Assembly (NCBI GenBank): GCA_961205875.1
Contig: OY540817.1
Coordinates: 8,157,001 to 8,221,000 of the forward strand
Direction: 5' to 3'
DNA from: Sialis fuliginosa
Taxonomy: Eukaryota > Arthropoda > Insecta > Megaloptera > Sialidae
DNA: 64,000 bases
Shown: positions 10,330 through 21,360 of the stretch, piece after piece
How positions within the stretch are numbered: position 1 is the stretch's first letter
How the letters are laid out: every line of letters starts with the position of its first letter
Translations under genes and position numbers: made by a program
Notes under the pieces: generated by a model
Databases searched by the model: none
What the model saw: the letters and a program-made list of their open reading frames with translations, nothing else
What the model was told of the DNA's origin: nothing

Positions 10330-10990
10330 AGACCCGCAAAAAAGGTCATGTATCCTAAAACAAAGTATTTTTCTTAAATATTTTTTGATGCAGAAAACGA
10401 ATTTGACAATAAAAAGATCACCAATCTTCAAAATTTGTTACTATCGTCAAAAAATTGTAAAAAAACAAAAAAATTATATCAATTTTGAAAGCCTCCACGG
10501 GCCACGGTAATTTTTTTTTATCAAATCAAATAAATGATTTTTGTAGATCATACTTATCTTTTCAATTTTATGGTTTTGTATCGCTGTACGCCGTACGACC
10601 ATTTTTGACCAAATTATTTTTGATCAAACGCATATAAACTAAGGAATATAAATCCAAGGGTATATTTGGAAAGTTGAAAGTCTTTTCTTCATTTTTCGGT
10701 CAAAAATGGTCGCACATTGAGATAAAAAAAATGAAGAAAAAACTCTGATGTACAAAAGCATTTCATTAGATTTGATCAAAACAATTAACACGACCCGTGA
10801 AGGCTCTCAAAACGGATGCAAATTTTCTATTTTTTTGCTTTTTTACAATAGTAAAAAAAATTGATAGTCAGTTAGATTTTTTATCGTTTAATTGGTTTTC
10901 AGCGCCCAAAAATACATAAGAAAATATGGTCCCGTTGAAAAAAAAAGTATTATACAAAACTTTTTTTGTGTGACTATGTGATTTGTCTCC
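10330..10990. repeat. Diverged foldback (large imperfect inverted repeat)
   Basis: The left arm includes TTGTAAAAAAACAAAAAAAT and 'ttgaaagcctccacgggccacg' (10455-10506). The right arm in complement includes 'gagagccttcacgggtcgtg' and 'attgtaaaaaagcaaaaaaata' (10786-10860). A second inner inverted pair, CGACCATTTTTGACC at about 10596 and 'ggtcaaaaatggtcg' at about 10700, lies between the arms. Arms extend for perhaps 150-200 bp with many mismatches, implying an old insertion. Outer limits are approximate. Confidence 0.55.
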
Positions 10991-11018
10991 AAAGTTACGC
11001 TTCTGGATTCTTTATACA

Positions 11019-11485
11019 TAAGGTAAAGGTACCAGTTATGGCCGCTGTAAGAGCAAGTTTTCGTTGTTTTTTTTGATTAATAAGCTTGTTTTTTGTAATT
11101 TTCATGAACTCATGTTACTATTAAAACAAGTAACTCTTTATTTAATCAATTGAATTACTAAAGTCCGCAAATAAAGTTTGTTTTTTAAATTATAGCCTTT
11201 TATTTTGTTCATGTTTTTTCTCCAGTAATGGCAATGGTAAAACGCAGTGATGGATACTTGCTAATGATTATAAAATTATAAGTACTACGACACAAAAGAT
11301 ATAAAAAAAATCGTCAAATTTGAAACAATGTAAAGACAGTTAAATGTATATATGTACATATATTAATATTCAGAAATGGTAGTAATCAAATATTAACATA
11401 TATTTCTAATTCACTACATTTAATTAAAAATTTGCCATTACTGGGCTCATATTCAAGACTGGTGCCAGTACCTTATATTTTAAAA
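11019..11485 (+). mobile_element. Full-length copy B of the GGTACTGGCACC-ended MITE family
   Basis: A 467-bp element running from TAAGGTAAAGGTACCAGTTA to AAGACTGGTGCCAGTACCTTA. The termini are imperfect inverted repeats (TAAGGTACTGGCACCAGTCTT consensus), and TA occurs at both ends, consistent with TA-target duplication by a mariner-type transposase. Internal blocks, such as 'catgttactattaaaacaagtaac', 'aattactaaagtccgcaaata', 'ttttctccagtaatgg' and 'acatttaattaaaaatttgcca', recur in six other copies (2833, 12518, 39450, 50132, 55737 and 61600). No coding potential. Confidence 0.85.
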
Positions 11486-12430
11486 CAGTGGTCTGCCTTA
11501 CTCGCAGGTTTATCAAAGTAACGCTAATTGGTTTTGGGATGAATGCCAATTTTACGTCACTCGTATTTCTATCTGCTACGAAACTTTTACACTAAGAAAT
11601 AACTGCCACCACTAAGATACATTCATAACATTTTAATTTGTATTTACAAACGAATGTTGTTTATTCAGTTGATATATTTTATTTTTAATTCTTGTTTATT
11701 GTGGCGCTTGTCTTGGAAACAAATTTTAATTGATGGCTATCCTAGCAACAGAAGATATTGAAACAATTAGAACAGCATTGTTTAATAAATTACATATATA
11801 ATTAAATGGTGTATTCGAAGTTGCTGAATAGTAAGATTGGATTTTTTTTGTATTGTTTTGTGGTTGAAAAACGATTCTTAATGAATTTATAATTTAACTC
11901 GAATTGCTGTCAACAGAAGAATAATTGCTTGCATACTTTTTAATTTTTGTTTTGTTTTTAACTTTTAAGAAACCACATATTATTTAATTTTATTTTTACT
12001 GTATAAAAAGTATACTTTCAATGAAATTGCATGTTTTGAATGTTCCTGAATTGAGTACACATACGACCCTTATCTCTATAAAGAATCGTCACCATGATAT
12101 CATTTTTCATTTAATCAAATTTTTTAACAAATGCTTCCAATTATATTTTTTTAACATAAAAACATGTTTGAAATTTTTTGTACCTATACATAAAATGTGT
12201 AGCTCCTATTTTTTAAAGCATTACTGAACCGGAAACGGATGTATACTCGTATCAATTTTTGTTTTTTTTCTAATTATTTAAATATTTAAAAAAAATTAAA
12301 ACGATCCTCAAAATAAATTAAAAAAAAGATCAACAAAAAATAAGAATAATTTATAATAAACATACTTTATCAAAATAAAATAACAAATTAATTGTATGAA
12401 TATTAGTATTTATTTGATTATATATAACAA
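11486..12430. other. AT-rich non-coding DNA
   Basis: Nothing bounded was recognised; the 68-codon frame at 12021-12227 has no domain character. The last part borders the hammerhead-like motif below. Confidence 0.4.
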
Positions 12431-12459
12431 CGTTTCGAATCACAAATTCATCGTCAGGC
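12431..12459 (-). ncRNA. Hammerhead-ribozyme-like core (probable Penelope/retrozyme remnant)
   Basis: On the minus strand, 12459 down to 12431 contains CTGACGA, a perfect match to the hammerhead CUGANGA box. It is followed by a stem II, GAAT-TTGTG-ATTC, and then GAAACG, the conserved GAAA box plus the start of stem III. All two-box core nucleotides are intact with a pairing stem II. The stem III / cleavage-site part could not be identified with confidence, because the continuing AT-rich sequence pairs only loosely. Such motifs are known in the terminal repeats of Penelope-like elements and in retrozymes; activity is unproven. Confidence 0.5.
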
Positions 12460-12517
12460 TTTTATATGCAATTGAAGAGCTTGAGGAAAATTTTATGTTA
12501 AAATATTAATTATTCTA

Positions 12518-13033
12518 TAAAGTACTGGCACCAGTCTTGAACGCTTTAAGAGCAAGGTATATTGTTTTTGGAACTGATGGGCAACTTTTTTGTAATTCGC
12601 ATGAACTAATGTTACTAATTAAACAAAACCTCATTATTAAATTAATTACCAAAATCCGCAAATATAGTTTGTTTGTTAAATTCTAGCCTTTTATTTTGAT
12701 TAAGTTTTTCTCCAGTAATGAACAAAGTTAAACCAGTAATGAACACTCAGTGATGAATAATTGCTTGAGAAGATTACAAAATGATAAATACTATCACACA
12801 AAAGTTATAAAATGAAGAATTGTTAAATGTAATCACTTCACTGATTATTTACGTAAGAAAATACACTTTTCTTGATAGTTTACCGAACCGCGATGTTTAT
12901 TTGTCCACTATTTTTTAAACAAAATGTCATCAAATCACGCTGTAAACAGTTAAATGTATATAGATTTATGTTCAGTAATAGCAGTAATCTTTCAACAAAT
13001 ATTTACAACTTAGTACATTTAATTTAAAAATGT
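12518..13033 (+). mobile_element. Copy C of the GGTACTGGCACC-ended MITE family, right end missing
   Basis: Starts TAAAGTACTGGCACCAGTCTT and shows 'tttaagagcaaggtatattgtttttgg', 'attaccaaaatccgcaaatatag', 'tttctccagtaatgaac' and, at the far end, 'agtacatttaatttaaaaatg'. The last about 50 bp present in copy B, including the right terminal repeat, are gone. The stretch around 12840-12900 is not in copy B and may be a small insertion. Confidence 0.75.
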
Positions 13034-13175
13034 TCAACACTGACGTTCATACAATAAAGTTATTTTATTGAAGTTTTAACGTCACTGCATTATTATTATA
13101 TGATACCTACTATATCAAAATGTATGTAGGTATATAATCCATTTTACTATGTTGTTCAGCTTCCAACACATCTCT

Positions 13176-13233
13176 GAATTTTCGTGTCTTAATTTCCACA
13201 CTTATAAGTGTGGAAATTAACATACGAAAATTC
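13176..13233. repeat. 58-bp near-perfect palindrome
   Basis: A dyad centred between 13204 and 13205. The inner 32 bp (13189-13220, TTAATTTCCACACTTA and its complement) is perfect; the outer part (GAATTTTCGTGTC against GAATTTTCGTATG) has two mismatches per arm. There is no loop, so as RNA or extruded DNA it would form an almost uninterrupted hairpin. It could be the fused remains of a MITE or an element terminus; no target duplication was identified. Confidence 0.8.
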
Positions 13234-13733
13234 CCATTAATTTTTGCTGTTTGTCACAACTTTCACAGAAGACGCTATCTACCAAGGAAAGCATCATAGA
13301 TTCCATAATTTTCCATACAAATTCAAAATTTCATGCCATATAACTATAGCAGACAAACTAGACAATTAGATTACGACAGATTAATTTAAAATTGTAATTA
13401 GATAGCATCTAATTGTTCCATATACGGATAAGGCACTGTTATTGTTCTTGAACTAACTAAACATTGCAATTTAGAGGTTGCTCTATTTATTCATACTCTC
13501 GACTCTGTATTAAGAGATACAATATGTAATTATAGAGGTTGTTCCAAAAGACACATTACATGTATGTTTAATTTCATATTAAAACCCTCTTTATACAATC
13601 TTGCAGTGATACTAACTAAACTAATGTCTAAGTCAAAGGAACACTGAAAGTCTCATCAAAATCGGTTTATCAATTATTTAATATGTTCAATTACCACCAT
13701 TCTTTGAAATTGCGGCATTTGATTCGATATTAG
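13234..13733. other. Non-coding, partly old repeat
   Basis: Mostly unrecognised. The segment at about 13630-13690 (GAAAGTCTCATCAAAATCGG) matches the tail-like sequences near 20860 and 36155 and may be an old retroelement fragment. Confidence 0.4.
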
Positions 13734-13909
13734 GTCTCTTTAGCGGTATGATCTGTCTGTCTGTTTGTTACCTTTTAACGGCTAAACCGTTGAACCGATC
13801 TTGATGAAATTTGGCAGGAAGAAAGCTTGTATCCTAAGGAAGGATAAAGGTTACTTTTATTGATTCGATAAAAAAAATCCACGCGAACGAAATCGCGGGT
13901 AACAGCTAG
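13734..13909 (+). mobile_element. Helitron-like non-autonomous fragment
   Basis: Contains GTCTGTCTGTTTGTTACC, 'acggctaaaccgttgaaccgatcttgatgaaatttgg', and ends CGCGAACGAAATCGCGGGTAACAGCTAG followed by T. A short CGCG hairpin just before a CTAG^T terminus is the expected 3' end of Helitrons (hairpin, then CTRR, then host T). Comparable 3' ends are at 30763-30910 and 31719. The 5' limit is approximate. No Rep/helicase is present. Confidence 0.6.
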
Positions 13910-15158
13910 TATAAAATAGTATTTGAATTAGCGGATAGTTTCTAGTTAGGTACCGAAGGTTATGTAACATTGGGGTATGATTGGATAAGTTCTAAAAATT
14001 AATTTTTAAATATTTTAAGTATCTCGTATCGAAATCAGGAACTCTTATAGAAGCAACAGTCTGTCTGTCTGTTGCAGCCTTCTAGCTTCTGAACCGTTTG
14101 AACTAAAAAGTTAATAATTGACATTGTTAATAGTGGGCCAGTTATAAACCTGAGATAGTTATAGAAATATGTTTTTTTAGATTTTTGCGCATTTTGAGGG
14201 GGGTTAGGTCATCAAAAAATGTTTTAATTTAATTCAGGCGAGTGAGGTGTCAAATGAATATTGACAATTCAAGTAATTTTAAAATGAAAACGTTTTGTTA
14301 TTATTAAAATTCTTGTTTAGCAAATTTAAAAAAAAAATCGTAAAAGCATTTTGTAAAATTTGAAAAAAATGGGAATATATATTGTATAATAATACGGAAA
14401 TCAGCACTCATCACTCTTACGTATTTTTTCAAAAATAGAAGTAATCAAAATACATGGTATAACATTGAAAGCCATATTTTCTTTATTACTAATTGAAAAT
14501 TTGAATACGATATAGATATAAATACATTATGTGATAATATTTAAACCAATAATACATATATAAATACTCAATTGGTTCATAACTTCGCTAAAGGTTTCAA
14601 TCTATGGTACCACACTTACCAATTTTTTCGTGTAAATATTTTATCTAATTTAACTTTAACCACAATAATAACAACACATTTGCCACATGTAATTACTTCA
14701 TATTCCTTGAACACAAAATGATGAGTTAAAACAATTTCATGAAATTTCTGATATACTCTGTAGCGAGTAATACAATCGGAGAGTGTAATGGAAATAAGTG
14801 GTTTCTAAAATGGTGTTTATCTTCGTAACAACGTAATATTCACGTATGTGACTCTGTAATAATAACGTACAGAGTTCAGTGTCTATAGCACTCTACTGTT
14901 CCGTTACAGTTGTATAGTGTAACGGAATTCAAAGGATTTATTGGATATAACTACAAATTAATGTTTACATATTGTAACTTAAGTATAATAATATATGTTA
15001 TATTGCAATAATCGTTGTCGACAACTTACAAAACACAGTGTTTACAATATTGATTGCTGTAAATAATTTGTTATTTGACTTGATTTTTAATACTTGTCGT
15101 TTTTATCAGACATTAACTTACTCGATGAAAAATTTTGTGTACAATGTAAAATCTAATG
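13910..15158. other. Mostly unrecognised AT-rich DNA
   Basis: A GTCTGTCTGTCTGTTGCAGC stretch near 14060 followed by 'cttctgaaccgtttgaac' looks like another decayed repeat of the Helitron/retroelement-tail kind. The remainder has no frame, hairpin or partner that could be supported. Confidence 0.4.
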
Positions 15159-15911
15159 TAACTGGGTGGAGCATTTAAAGTGTTACAGATTTTTATTTCA
15201 TAACCATCGCATATTTGAAAAAAATAGTAAAGCCAAAAAAAATTCGCCTTGAGGGGGTAATCGAATAGTAATATGTATTTATTATTTTTGCGTGGCCTTC
15301 AAAAATATTTGATGGTCAACATCGTTTTTTTAAAATAGGAACATATAGTTTTTATTTAATAATCTTATTCTACGTGAAAAACACAAATATTTGATTGAAA
15401 ACTTTTTTTGTTTAAAACAACCTAAGCTTTCCAAGATATCTAACAAAATAATTCGAGATTTTGAACATCGAGAGTTTCTAATTCAGAAACCATAAATTTT
15501 AGAAAAAAGTACAAGACACAAAAAATGTTTATTTTGGTCTAATAAGACGCGAAATTATTCTAGATTTTTTTGCTTATCATAAATATTTTTTTTTTAATAA
15601 TTCAAGTTTTATAAGACCAAAATAATTTTTTTTTGTATCTTGTATTTTTTTTTAATGTTGATTATTTCTGAGTAAAAATTTCTTGAATGTTCGAAATCTC
15701 GAAATTATTTTGAAAAGTTTAAGTAGGTAGTTAAAAAAAAGGTTTCAATGAAAGATTTAAAAAAATGATGTTGACCTTCAAATATCCTTGAAGTTCACGC
15801 TAAAATAATAAATCAATATTACTATTCGATTACTCCCTTACAACCAAAGATTTTTTTGGTTTATACATTTTTTTCAAATATGCGGTGGTTCTCTAAATGC
15901 CCCACCCTGTA
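15159..15911. mobile_element. 753-bp foldback element with TACWGGGTGG ends
   Basis: The left end is TAACTGGGTGGAGCATTTA; the right end in complement is TACAGGGTGGGGCATTTAGA. The two arms continue in parallel inwards: 'cgcatatttgaaaaaaat', 'gggagtaatcgaatagtaat', 'atttattattttngcgtg', 'cttcaaanatatttga(t/a)ggtcaacatc'. Together they span most of the element. TA at both ends suggests a TA target. It has no coding capacity; transcription would give a long imperfect hairpin RNA. Confidence 0.85.
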
Positions 15912-16574
15912 TGATCAAAATAATTATTATTATGTATTCGAGCTGTTGGTATTCCTGAAATACTTTCAGTACAAAACACACAATGAAACAAAAAAAACGT
16001 CAAATTCATGTATAAATGTATATCACTTCATCAGTTAGTCTTTTATTTTCAACTTCACTAAAAACCGATAACACGTGATTTGAACAAAAACTCATCGCAC
16101 ACTTGATATTGTTATTACTCAGTTGTACCAACTTTGTTATTACTTCCAACTTTATATTCACACGAAAAAGTTATCTGCAAGCAAATAAAGTGATTTATGA
16201 ACTCTGTTTGACTTTAAACATGCAAAGACAGACGGTAAAAACCAGCTGAATGAAATGGAATTAAAACAAACGTATTTGTTAGTTTCTGTCTGACTAAAAT
16301 ATTGATTAAATGTAATGGTTATTGTATAAACGAAATATAAATACTGTCAAAAAATCTGTTTATCATAATATAAAAAATATGTCATATTCTGTTTTAGGTA
16401 ATTTTTTACGAATTCTTTTTTCCAATATATTTTTTTAATAATTTGAGGTACCTATTGTACTCAAGGATTTTTTCTCGGAAACCATCAAGTTTTGAGAAAA
16501 AATGTAAATATTTTTAAATTTATTTTGATCTAATATCTCGGAAGATTTTTTTTTTACTGATTTCAAAAAATTAT
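15912..16574. other. Non-coding AT-rich DNA
   Basis: No supported gene or repeat seen; the 60-codon frame at 15856-16038 begins inside the foldback and has no protein features. Confidence 0.4.
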
Positions 16575-16860
16575 ATCTGTTCGGGCATAACCGCATCGAT
16601 TTGGACGTTTTTTTTTTGTTTGGAAGAGTATACTCCCAAAATGGTCCCATATAATTTCATTTAAATCTCGCCCATACATTTTGAAAGAGAAAAATAAAAA
16701 ATGAAATAAAATTTAACAGTTTTTGAAGTCTGTTTAAAGTTTCTAATAATGACAAAAAGAAAACCGACTGTTAAATTTAATTATTATTGTATATATACTT
16801 TTCAGTGTTTTTAAAGTCAGTTTTATTTTTTCATTTTTTATTATAGAATGTAATATTTTA
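16575..16860. repeat. Degenerate interspersed repeat related to 7880-8000
   Basis: GATTTGGACGTTTTTTTTTTG and 'ggaagagtatactcccaaaatggtccc' match the 7900-7970 sequence. It is followed by 'agtttttgaagtctgttt' and 'aaaaccgactgttaaa', resembling the AACCGACTTCAAAAAA-type tails of insect RTE-like retroposons. Class assignment is tentative. Confidence 0.45.
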
Positions 16861-17389
16861 TAAAACAAAATTAACAACTAATTAACACCATTTTGTTTCC
16901 CCTTCAAATCCAAACCACTTTTATTTGAAACATTTATTTAAATGTTTAGTTTCAGTTTAGTTTACTTTCATGTCTACATAACATGGTCTATTCATGACTT
17001 ATTAAATAGGTAAATTGATATCATGATAAAACAAAGTATTTATTCAGTAATTAGGAAACCTCAGTGAGTACTGATTATTCGTATATATATTTTAATATAT
17101 CAAAACCAAAGTCTGAATTTGGCCAATGTCATAATTGATTTGAGTCATTTTAATTATAATTAAATGCTTTTCAAATGAACATCTACATTTAAATTTCTTA
17201 CATTTATTTGTATTGATCAAATATCAATCATCGATAAAATACTTAAATTCTTTTGAAAAAACAAGAAATGGAAAAAAACACAAGCAATGAATCCATCAAA
17301 CGCTACTTTTCCCATTCTCTGAATAAGGAGAAAGAAATAAAACTAATCAAATTATGACAGAGACATACAAATATTATTACAGATAACTG
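16861..17389. other. AT-rich non-coding DNA
   Basis: Nothing recognised. Confidence 0.4.
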
Positions 17390-17690
17390 AAACGCTGCCA
17401 AAAAGCCGATTACTTCTTTCGAAATTCATTTCCGCGAATGATGGATGCCTCCGTGGAAAAGAAAGATACCTACTTTATCTTTCGTACCGACAGAAAACAT
17501 ATTTTCACCACTAATATTGCTTTCAAAATGTAATTGGATATAAGAGACCTCTAACAAAAGACGCGACGAATGAATAGACGCCGACGAATAGAAAAAAAGA
17601 GTCGCCTTGGGATTACTTTGTGCAAGACGTTGTCACTAGATGGCAGTGGAATCAATGCCTACCGGACCGGAAGTGGCCTCAACTCTAAAC
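17390..17690. other. Higher-complexity island, candidate conserved non-coding element
   Basis: GC and CpG content rise visibly ('ccgcgaatgatggatgcctcc', 'agacgcgacgaatgaatag', 'gccgacgaatag', 'gagtcgccttggg'), homopolymers become rare and no repeat relative was seen in the window. The minus-strand frame at 17636-17938 overlaps the edge but lacks motifs. A regulatory element or an unrecognised exon are both possible; neither is shown. Confidence 0.25.
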
Positions 17691-20239
17691 GTCAAACGTG
17701 ACGATTGAATTGTTATGAATGTTTGTTGTTGTTTTCTTATTTCAATATAATCCTTTGTTGTTATACCTCTGAGAAATGTTAAACCTGATATCTTAAGCTC
17801 TCTAATGGATGTATCTTGTGTTAAAATTAAAATGCATAGAATAGCTAGTTTTAAAAAGTGCAATGAAACAGGAGCAGTAGTTAATTTAATTTTTTTTTTC
17901 ATTTGCTTCCTCAGTATATCCAAAAGAAGTGTGATCATTTCTGAATTTCTGATGAAACTTGATTGGCTAATAGATGATCCTATATAAAAATCATCAAAAT
18001 CGTTTTAAGATAGGAATGGTGTTCTAAACTTTTTCCTTTTTTCAAAATATCTCAATTTGTGAGAATTGTATAGAATTAAATAATAGAACATTAAATTTTA
18101 GTTCTGCAGTCTATCACTTGGTAGATATACTAATAACTAATAAGTATATTTGAATGAAAAAAAAAATAGAAAATACAAATAAAAAATGTTAATACAAGAA
18201 TCTTATATCCAAAAAATGAGCAAAAGTATTTCATTAGAGTGAACTCAATTTTAATAAAAACTCAATTCAGATACACACAAATCTTCGCCAATGTTTTTCA
18301 AAACATTCGTATTTTAGAAGTTATAGTTCATATATGTAAATCTCAAATATCCAATTATATTAAACAAAAGTCAAAACAAGGAGAACAATAACAACAAAAG
18401 CATAGACACTAGAAATCTGTCAATATCCTTGTCTGGACAAAAGGTCATTCAACTATTCTTCAACAATTGTGAGCAACTGAAATCTAATGAACTACACAAG
18501 AGAGTTGTTGGTACGTACAGTATAATCAAAGTGCGACATCAATGCGTTTCCACTTCGTTGGGATGCAGAAGTAACCGAATAGCAGTCGCATGTTTGCTGT
18601 TGCAAAGATTTAACATGTTCCCGTCTTTGTTCAAACAGTGGACAATATGTCTAGTTTATCTTTTTTTAGTGCAGCTTTAGACGAACGAAATTAGAACTTT
18701 GTAAGATGTCGTCGGAGTAATCTTTGGATTATTCTTAACTCCTGTTGACTGTGCTCCTAATCTATTTTGTCAATAGATACTATTTTACTCTCAAAATAAT
18801 TAAGGAATTAAAATATTTCTAAAGAAAAATATACTTTGTAATTATTGCAAAAAATCTATATTCCAGAAATTTTTGTTAATTAAAGTTCCATAAATTTTTT
18901 TATACAAAATCTGCTAACGCAATTTAAAGGCATATTTTTAAGCTTTGAAATTTTTTTTTAGAATTAATCTCTGATTTTTTTCCACAGTCATTTAACATCA
19001 AAGCTTAGAACTTATATATTGGATTGATACGTGAAACGGTTTCAATATTTAATCTAAAATTATACGAATTTAGACGAATATGTTCCTCATAAAAACAAAT
19101 TCTGTAAAAGTGAGATAGACTGGTAAATCCATGTTTAATTAGAGAAAAAGCAGGTTATAAGTTTAGGAAATATTTCATTTAAATTTTCACCAAAAAATAC
19201 GTACCTGCAACCGTTAAAATTAATATCCGTCTGACTTGATTTGTTAAACCACTGCTTTAAATAGAATGTCTGTTATGTTGGACAAGAATGATTCGTCTTA
19301 AACTACTCTATCAAATGTTTGTTGTTGCATAAAGTTAAAATGTCAGTCTTTGTCCGCTCGATGGACATTGTGCTGTCTTTTTTACTCTGTCCGCAAGTTG
19401 ACTTTTCGTATTAGAACGAGCAGATGACGTTGAGAGTGGACGAGAGAAGTAACTGCTGCCTCTCTTTAAAAATACTTGACAACACAGCTATGTTTACATC
19501 CTGCTGTGCAAGCGCATTCTGCATTTTATTTTTGTTGAGGTTTTGTATTCTCATGTCTGAAAGGTAGTTCAAATGTTTAATGTCTGTTAGATTCTGTTTT
19601 TTTATCATAATCAGTTGGGATGCCAGCTTTTATGAAATTTAATTAATAATTAATAATAAAAATAATAATTTTCTATCGGACGAAATCGAGACAAGATAAT
19701 ACACAGAACGATTTACAACTAGTGTAAATCACTCTGTATATGAGACATTGGTTAGAAAAACCGTGAAGATATCTAATTTATTAACACTCGTCTCGTGTGC
19801 AGGTGTAGCCGTCAGTATTATTCATTATACTCGTATTATATTTTTAAAAGTCGAATTTTTTATGTACCTATCTATAAGTTACTATTGACTTCTTTTTCTT
19901 TTATTATACCCATGTATATTAAATATATATCATATTATCATAATATATTAAACATACTGTGTTTAATATATGATATTATATAATATAAGTAAGTATTGTG
20001 AAACCGATTTTTTTCGAAATCCGCATTTTGACCTTCCCTTAACTCATTCTGACTATTTTCGCCATGACATCTGTGTGTCTGTCTGTCGGGCTGTAAACGC
20101 TGTAACTTAAATATGACAAATCGTGGAAGGGTGAAAATTTATATTTAAGATTAATTTTTGTCAGTTCAAGTCTGGCTGAGGGGCTACGCCCGATGGCCAA
20201 TAATTTAAATTAAATAAATAAAAAATTTTTGTCTGGGAA
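17691..20239. other. Non-coding stretch with two small islands
   Basis: Mostly AT-rich, with two segments of higher complexity near 18500-18680 and 19380-19530 ('gcgacatcaatgcgtttcc', 'ttgacaacacagctatg', 'cctgctgtgcaagcgcattc'). The segments at about 18600-18667 and 19320-19385 share weak similarity ('tgttgca', 'tctttgt', 'tggaca', 'ttatctttttt'). No gene could be supported; the frames here lack protein character. A dyad-rich AT segment (ATATAT, TATATTATAT) spans about 19920-19990. Confidence 0.35.
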
Positions 20240-20575
20240 GAAAACATCATATTTTTGAAAACGATCTTTCAAACGGATACGGATGTTTACTGATCAATTT
20301 TTTAATTTTTCGAATTACTAAAAATGGTCAAGTTAGAAATTGTAGGTAATATTATTATCTATAATTTATGTTCTATTCATTAAAAAAAACAAATTCATTT
20401 GATATACATGTTGTAGAGAATATTATAATCTATAATTTATGAGCCATAAATTTTATTCTCTTTTATTATTTTGAAATATTTTTCAATAAAATTAGAAACA
20501 CGTACACTGTACAGTCTCAGTATTACGTATAAGAAAGTCCATTGGCCCCCATGGCAGATATTTAAATCTTATATT
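20240..20575 (+). repeat. Dispersed repeat, copy 1 (partner at 34150-34405)
   Basis: Shares ACATGTTGTAGAGAATA, 'atctataat', 'ttaattttattct...ttatta', 'aaatatttttnaataaaattagaaacacgtacactgt', 'ctcagtattacgta' and 'aaaagtcc.ttggc.cc.atggcagatattt' with the second copy in the same order and orientation. No frame; class unknown. Confidence 0.75.
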
Positions 20576-21089
20576 GCCGCAATAGAAATTCCCTCCAGCG
20601 TTAATTTTTTTCCAAATTCAGAACCTTTTTAATACATTTCATTAGAAAATATAAATTGTTTTTTTCTTGATATTTACTTGATTTAATAATTAAATATACA
20701 TTTTTGAAGTTTTATATCAAAACTACCATAGATTATTGTTTTTTATTATTATACAATTTTATTTGATATAGGTAATATGGTTTGTAATATTTTTTTAAGA
20801 CATACCTGCCCTAATTCAATATTCATACTAAATTCTAGGTTCTTAAGGATTTGAATAATGAAAGTCTTAAAAAAATCGGTTCAGCTGTTTTCATGTCAAG
20901 TCTAAACAAACCAACAATATATATTATTTTTTGACTTTCGTTTTATTTTCCTTGTTGATTTTATTAAAATTAGGACTAAAATAATCAATTTTTAATTTTT
21001 TTAATGAATACCAAACCTACTTTATTTCTTTAAAACTCCATGCAAAAAATTCGACAATAATGTGTGTAAATAACAAACAAAAAATGACA
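20576..21089. other. AT-rich DNA with a decayed retroelement-like tail
   Basis: The 20830-20930 part ('tctaggttcttaaggatttgaa', 'atgaaagtct', 'aaaatcggttcagctgtttt', 'catgtcaagtctaaacaaac') is closely similar to 36120-36215 and marks an old interspersed repeat. The remainder is unrecognised. Confidence 0.45.
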
Positions 21090-21360
21090 CATGACGGTTG
21101 ATTTTTTTTCGAACGGAAACATTTGTCTTTAGTAACGGACGTTGGCATGTGAACGCAGCTTAACAAGACAGTGTTTTCTCGCGCTTGTTTTTACACAAAT
21201 TATTTTCACACAAGTGAGTTTTTAAGACGCACTTAAGACCCACGGACCGGAAGTTGTCAAGATGTCGATTGATTCTGTCAGGAACTCGAACACAACGGGA
21301 TGCCATCGACATCCGTGCAATAAAAGTCTGCACTTTTTGTCTAACCGTCTCCAGAGGTGG
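21090..21360. other. Higher-complexity island, candidate conserved non-coding element
   Basis: GC-richer block ('gtaacggacgttggcatgtg', 'acgcacttaagacccacgg', 'accggaagttgtcaagatg', 'aacgggatgccatcgacatc') lying in AT-rich DNA. It contains ACCGGAAGT, an ETS-factor consensus. Its end, 'catccgtgcaataaaagtctgcac', is repeated at 22100-22125 ('gtccgtgcaataaaagtctgtac'). No open frame of note. Confidence 0.3.

Noticed and set aside
17636-17938. 100-codon minus-strand frame
   Set aside because: Low-complexity hydrophobic and basic composition, no motif, and a shorter frame overlaps it on the other strand.
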